Assembly (NCBI RefSeq): GCF_011393025.1
Contig: NZ_JAAOEO010000028.1
Location: 1 to 44,284, forward strand
Source of the DNA: Neobacillus terrae
Lineage (GTDB): Bacteria > Bacillota > Bacilli > Bacillales > Cytobacillaceae
Direction: 5' to 3'
Length of the DNA: 44,284 bases
The notes below the pieces were generated by a model, which ran no database searches, was not told the DNA's origin, and saw only the letters and a program-made list of their open reading frames with translations. The translations under genes were made by a program, and so were the position numbers. Shown in pieces: positions 40,773 through 44,284 of the stretch (position 1 is its first letter; each line of letters starts with the position of its first letter).

Positions 40773-41819
40773 CTAATCTGTGTTAAATGTTACACTTTTT
40801 GATAGACCGGGATCAGCAGGAACAATATTTACCCAGGTTTTCCCCTGGACAAGAGGGGACTGGTTTCCATTGACAAAAGGAACAATTCTTCCTTCAACAT
40901 TCTTCCATTCAATCTCATTTACTTTTCCTTTTTGTAATAGATAGCCTTTCCCTCCGGACTGTAGATCAATATCACGGTGCCCGGCACTATCCACTACTTT
41001 GTGTACCATTTCAAGTATAAGAATATTATCGAGCAATACAGGTTCTTTGGACTCAAGATCAGCTGTTTGTTCACCATCTGAAAAACGCTTATACTTACCT
41101 GACGCTGAATCGTAAACATACTTCGAATCAAACTGAGGGTTTGAAGAATAGGATACTTTTACTGAAACAGCGTCTTTTCCGGTAATCTTAGCGCTTTCTT
41201 TTTTACTCATGTAAGTGAATGGTGCAGGCGGAGCGTCCATTCTGTATTTTTCCATTGCCGCGCCCTTTAAAATATTCTCATAGGTAATATATGAGTTATG
41301 AGGCGCTTTTCTGAAACTCGCCCTTTTAAATAAAGATCCATCATAAACCATGCCATTTAGATTATCAATATAACCTGATTCCAGCATTTTTTTTGCTTCC
41401 GGACTATATCCGTGTGCAATATAAAGACTGTTGAAACTCTTAGCTAGTTTGACAAAATAACTTCTCGCACTTCGGACAGGCCCAACCTTTTCTGGCTTCT
41501 CACTTTGAAACACAGCCAGGAACCTGGTTATATCTCCCTCTGCAAGTAATTCGTACACAATATCGGCCTTATTAAGACCCGATTGCTGCCTTGCTTTTGG
41601 GTGATTGTTAATCATTACTGCAACTGCTCTGTCCTCTGGTTTTGTTTCAGTACCAATACCTGTAAGCGGAAAGTGATATTGGTCATCCTTATCCGCTGTT
41701 TTTACAACCGGAGCCTTTTCTTGTGGTTTCTTTATTGGCTCTTTCGCAAGCTTTGCTTGACTGCAGCCTGAAAGCAGCAAAACGAATGCAGCTGCCGCCG
41801 CGGTCCATTTTCTAATCAT
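40773..41819 (-). CDS. yerB: DUF3048-family lipoprotein YerB
   Basis: A 348-residue exported lipoprotein of the YerB/DUF3048 family. The signal peptide MIRKWTAAAAAFVLLLSGC ends in lipobox LLSGC with lipidated Cys19, followed by a Lys/Pro-rich linker. The DUF3048 core begins at PLTGIGTETKPEDRAVAVMI and includes VGPVRSARSYFV and HGYSPEAK. The function is unknown. ATG 41819 has AGGGGTGCATAGA upstream; GTG 41828 lies on that site. It is upstream of yerC and downstream of yerA. Confidence 0.9.
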   Translation of the reverse strand: MIRKWTAAAAAFVLLLSGCSQAKLAKEPIKKPQEKAPVVKTADKDDQYHFPLTGIGTETKPEDRAVAVMINNHPKARQQSGLNKADIVYELLAEGDITRFLAVFQSEKPEKVGPVRSARSYFVKLAKSFNSLYIAHGYSPEAKKMLESGYIDNLNGMVYDGSLFKRASFRKAPHNSYITYENILKGAAMEKYRMDAPPAPFTYMSKKESAKITGKDAVSVKVSYSSNPQFDSKYVYDSASGKYKRFSDGEQTADLESKEPVLLDNILILEMVHKVVDSAGHRDIDLQSGGKGYLLQKGKVNEIEWKNVEGRIVPFVNGNQSPLVQGKTWVNIVPADPGLSKSVTFNTD

Positions 41820-41883
41820 TCTATGCACCCCTATTTAAACTCTCTGGCTGCATACCTCTTGCTGTTTCTCGCTCTTTACTATT

Positions 41884-43626
41884 TTAACGCATTATTGACG
41901 GAAAGAGTATCATTTTATTCATTACATCATACATTCCCTGCTGGGTAATCCGAATATACGGTAAATGTGTAGATGAAAAGAACAGCAGGCTGTATACAGG
42001 ATCTATAAATCCATAACCTCTTTCTTTGAGCACCTTAAACAGCTGTTTTTCCTCTTTTATTAAAGCTTCAACCGGCAAGTCTGTCATGATTCCACCTACA
42101 TTCAATGGAATTGCACATACAACCTGCCCTTCTTCAGCAACAACAATCCCGCCGCCAAGCTCGCGCATTCTATTAAAGGCATTAAGCATATCGTTTTTAC
42201 TTTTACCTATGAGTATGATATCTCCTGTATTGGAAAAAGAACTTGCCAGTCCGCCTAAATCCGTAGCGAAGCCTTTTAATAGTGTATTAATTCTCCACTT
42301 TCCATTTCTGTCGATCAGCATAAAGAAACATTCATCATGATTCTTTGATAATTCCTCTGATGATACATCTATGGAAATGGAGTATGGCTTAGTAATAACA
42401 GCATTCATCATCTGGATTCCAAATGGCATGGAAAACTGCATATCATCAGATGTAAGCTCCCAGTCAAGATCCATTGGTTTTAGCCCGTGATCCTTCCATT
42501 GAATAGGTAGGAATTCATTTACCGGTTTCCCATCTCGTTTAACCCACTTGCCTTTAGCAAGGACAGAGACAGGAGTTGGGTTCGACTTATCCGATAAAAA
42601 GTTAATGCTCGCAACCCTGCCAGTAGCAATGTTACCGTGCAGATGTTCAATATTGTAATAACGGGCAACATTAATTGTCCCCATATTATATGCGTCAATC
42701 TCAGGAATGCCTTTTTCTATGGCAATTCTGATCATATGGTCTATAAGTCCCTGCTCGTAAAAACTTGATGATGATCCGTCCGTATTGAACATCATTCTAT
42801 CGTATGCCTGGATACCAAGCTCCTTCATTTCATCAAGTAAAGCTGGCAGGTCTGGACGTATTGATGAATAGCGTAGTGAGACCATATATCCCTGCATTAA
42901 ACGGTTGTAGATTTCCTGACCAGTCATGGCTTCATGATCACAATCTGCACCAAGGAGCATCATTTTTGCAAGCGTTTTCTCGGAGGCTCCAGGGAAATGC
43001 CCCTCAATTTGTTTCCTCATCCGCTTTGCTTCCTGAATCCAGTGAAGCATCATATCGTCTCCGTCCAGCAGCTTCGGCCAGCCAGTCAGTTCTCCTCCCT
43101 GGAGAACAGAGTCCAGCTCCAGCCAGGATTTGATTGTGCTGTTTGAAAATACTTCACTTTCATTTAAAATTTCCGTCTGAGCATCAAATCGGCACCACCA
43201 GAACATGCTGACAGGCATCCTCTGAAGCTCACTCAATAACGAAAAGGATTGTTCCGTTTTTAAATGAAGAACTAGCGCCATATTATCGTTTATCAGTGTT
43301 GTTGTTCCAAATTGTGACGCATAAGCAGCTAATGAGTGGGGATTATATAATTGAAAAGGATGGGCGTGCGGTTCTATATAGCCGGGCACCAATATTTCGT
43401 TGGTACAATCAATAATTTCGCAGTTTTCCAGCACTTCAGGTAATTTTTGACCCACATAAACCATTCGGTCACCTGAAATCCAGATATTAGCCTTCATCCA
43501 CTGCCGAAATGTTTGATTTAAATATGTTGCATTTTTCAATAGGATATCCGGCGGCTTTGTTCCATTCAAAACAGCCAGATGTTCGTTTAAATGTTTACTT
43601 TTCCAACGGTAACGCTGTTCGAGCAT
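41884..43626 (-). CDS. yerA: YerA, adenine deaminase-related amidohydrolase
   Basis: A 580-residue protein of the adenine deaminase branch of the amidohydrolase superfamily. The N-terminal beta domain is followed by the metal-binding H-x-H strand LVPGYIEPHAHPF. A C-terminal AdeC-like domain contains GGGIVVAEEGQVV and LPLNVGGIMTD-like stretches (IPLNVGGIMTD here). Compared with true AdeC (GFIDTHVHIE), the active-site strand differs, so the substrate is uncertain. ATG 43626 follows GGGGAGGG. It heads the yerA-yerB-yerC row; 65 bases separate it from yerB. Confidence 0.88.
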   Translation of the reverse strand: MLEQRYRWKSKHLNEHLAVLNGTKPPDILLKNATYLNQTFRQWMKANIWISGDRMVYVGQKLPEVLENCEIIDCTNEILVPGYIEPHAHPFQLYNPHSLAAYASQFGTTTLINDNMALVLHLKTEQSFSLLSELQRMPVSMFWWCRFDAQTEILNESEVFSNSTIKSWLELDSVLQGGELTGWPKLLDGDDMMLHWIQEAKRMRKQIEGHFPGASEKTLAKMMLLGADCDHEAMTGQEIYNRLMQGYMVSLRYSSIRPDLPALLDEMKELGIQAYDRMMFNTDGSSSSFYEQGLIDHMIRIAIEKGIPEIDAYNMGTINVARYYNIEHLHGNIATGRVASINFLSDKSNPTPVSVLAKGKWVKRDGKPVNEFLPIQWKDHGLKPMDLDWELTSDDMQFSMPFGIQMMNAVITKPYSISIDVSSEELSKNHDECFFMLIDRNGKWRINTLLKGFATDLGGLASSFSNTGDIILIGKSKNDMLNAFNRMRELGGGIVVAEEGQVVCAIPLNVGGIMTDLPVEALIKEEKQLFKVLKERGYGFIDPVYSLLFFSSTHLPYIRITQQGMYDVMNKMILFPSIMR

Positions 43627-43790
43627 GACAGATCCCTCCCCAGTAATTCCTTTATCTATAAAAAAAGAGTATTTTTTCCGAATAAAGAAAGCGATTACAA
43701 AATTGTTTGTTTCTATCCTACCATAATTCGCAAATTACCGCATTAAAGAATTGGCGATAAATAATAAAATTTTGTGAAGGAGTGAACAAA

Positions 43791-44284
43791 TTGAAAATTA
43801 AGCCTAATATAGGCATAATCAATGCCTTAATTCGGATTACTCTCGGCTTTACTTTTCTTGCGTGGGCTACTGCCAAACTAACTAAGAGGCCAAGGAAGAA
43901 TTCAACCCTGCTTGTTGCCATGATGGCTGGTATGAAAATTGCCGAGGGTATTGTACGTTACTGTCCGCTCACCGCTTTACTTGATCGGGCCGGTGATAAT
44001 GACCATGCAAGCCATAATGTGGGAAACCATAAAGAGCAGGGAACCTACAAAGAGCAGGGAATGGATGCAAAGAGTTTAATGACTGAGTTTGCAAAAATGG
44101 CAGAACCTACTGGCGCTTTAAAATCAGGTCCTGCTCCTACAGGCAATCAGGCCAAAAGTAAAACAACTCCAGCCCAAGGAATGGATGCAAAAAGTTTAAT
44201 GACTGAATTTGCAAAAATGGCAGAACCTACTGGCGCTTTAAAATCAGGTCCTGCTCCTACAGGCAATCAGGCCAAAAGTAAAAC
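43791..44284 (+). CDS. DUF2892-like membrane protein with tandem C-terminal repeats (3' end outside window)
   Basis: TTG 43791 follows AAGGAG with 8-base spacing. The product opens MKIKPNIGIINALIRITLGF, a DUF2892/YgaP-type start, with two hydrophobic segments (about 8-28 and 43-63) and RYCPLTALLDRAG closing the domain near 80. From residue 90 the tail consists of a 40-residue repeat (GMDAKSLMTEFAKMAEPTG, then a Gly/Pro/Lys-rich linker), with copy starts at 44061 and 44181; the 120-bp copies differ at two visible third-codon positions. The frame is open at the window edge after 164 residues. The repeat function is unknown. Confidence 0.75.
   Translation, partial: MKIKPNIGIINALIRITLGFTFLAWATAKLTKRPRKNSTLLVAMMAGMKIAEGIVRYCPLTALLDRAGDNDHASHNVGNHKEQGTYKEQGMDAKSLMTEFAKMAEPTGALKSGPAPTGNQAKSKTTPAQGMDAKSLMTEFAKMAEPTGALKSGPAPTGNQAKSK

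Overview
The window reads as a chromosomal segment of an aerobic to facultative, spore-forming member of the Bacillaceae. Ribosome binding sites are strong and GGAGG-type, GTG and TTG starts are common, and the gene order from the right edge leftwards (yerA, yerB, yerC, pcrB, pcrA, ligA, camS, then opuE/putP-like, gatCAB, dgkB, rlmCD) matches, from memory, the yerA-yefA stretch of Bacillus subtilis. Between these core genes lie insertions not part of that backbone: NAD salvage, an anaerobic nitrite reductase operon, isocitrate lyase, proline catabolism and several intergenic repeat families. The species cannot be named from the sequence.

Region 1 (1-5.7 kb) is accessory. It holds three different large serine recombinases in tandem on the plus strand, each preceded by tiny, tightly coupled ORFs (31, 47, 46, 55 and 53 aa). 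The set abuts the 3' end of rlmCD, a gene whose end is a known integration target for mobile elements. An 18-bp motif occurs as an inverted pair at 292-309 and 3893-3910, enclosing the first two recombinases. A 28-bp palindrome lies in front of the third. No cargo or conjugation genes are visible; the rest of the element, if any, lies left of base 1.

Region 2 (5.7-14.5 kb) holds, mostly on the minus strand: rlmCD, the NAD salvage pair pncA-pncB, the lipid kinase dgkB, a DUF3231 protein, an isochorismatase-family hydrolase with an AhpD-like protein, a divergent Lrp-type regulator, a methyltransferase and a plus-strand PlsY. A 15/16 match to the ParB-binding parS consensus lies between the AhpD-like and Lrp genes. 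Region 3 (14.4-25.4 kb) holds a thioredoxin-like gene broken by one nonsense codon, a sodium/proline symporter, a 53-bp tandem repeat array, a serine-hydrolase-fold protein, an alkyltransferase-like DNA repair protein, tRNA-Pro(GGG), gatCAB, a cupin, a YueI-type protein, a hairpin-rich repeat element, aceA and a frameshifted small Tyr/Pro-rich gene.

Region 4 (25.5-31.5 kb) is a minus-strand operon, nirB-nirD-cobA/hemD-sirC, making NADH nitrite reductase and its siroheme cofactor. Two perfect Fnr-type boxes sit upstream, one centred at -41.5 from a predicted start. An RsbR-like STAS protein is divergent. Region 5 (31.9-44.3 kb) is the conserved block pruA, camS, ligA, pcrA, pcrB, yerC, yerB, yerA, ending in a partial DUF2892-like membrane protein whose tail carries 40-residue tandem repeats. 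Two intergenic stretches, near 31.7 kb and 40.3 kb, share an exactly phased 21-bp repeat.
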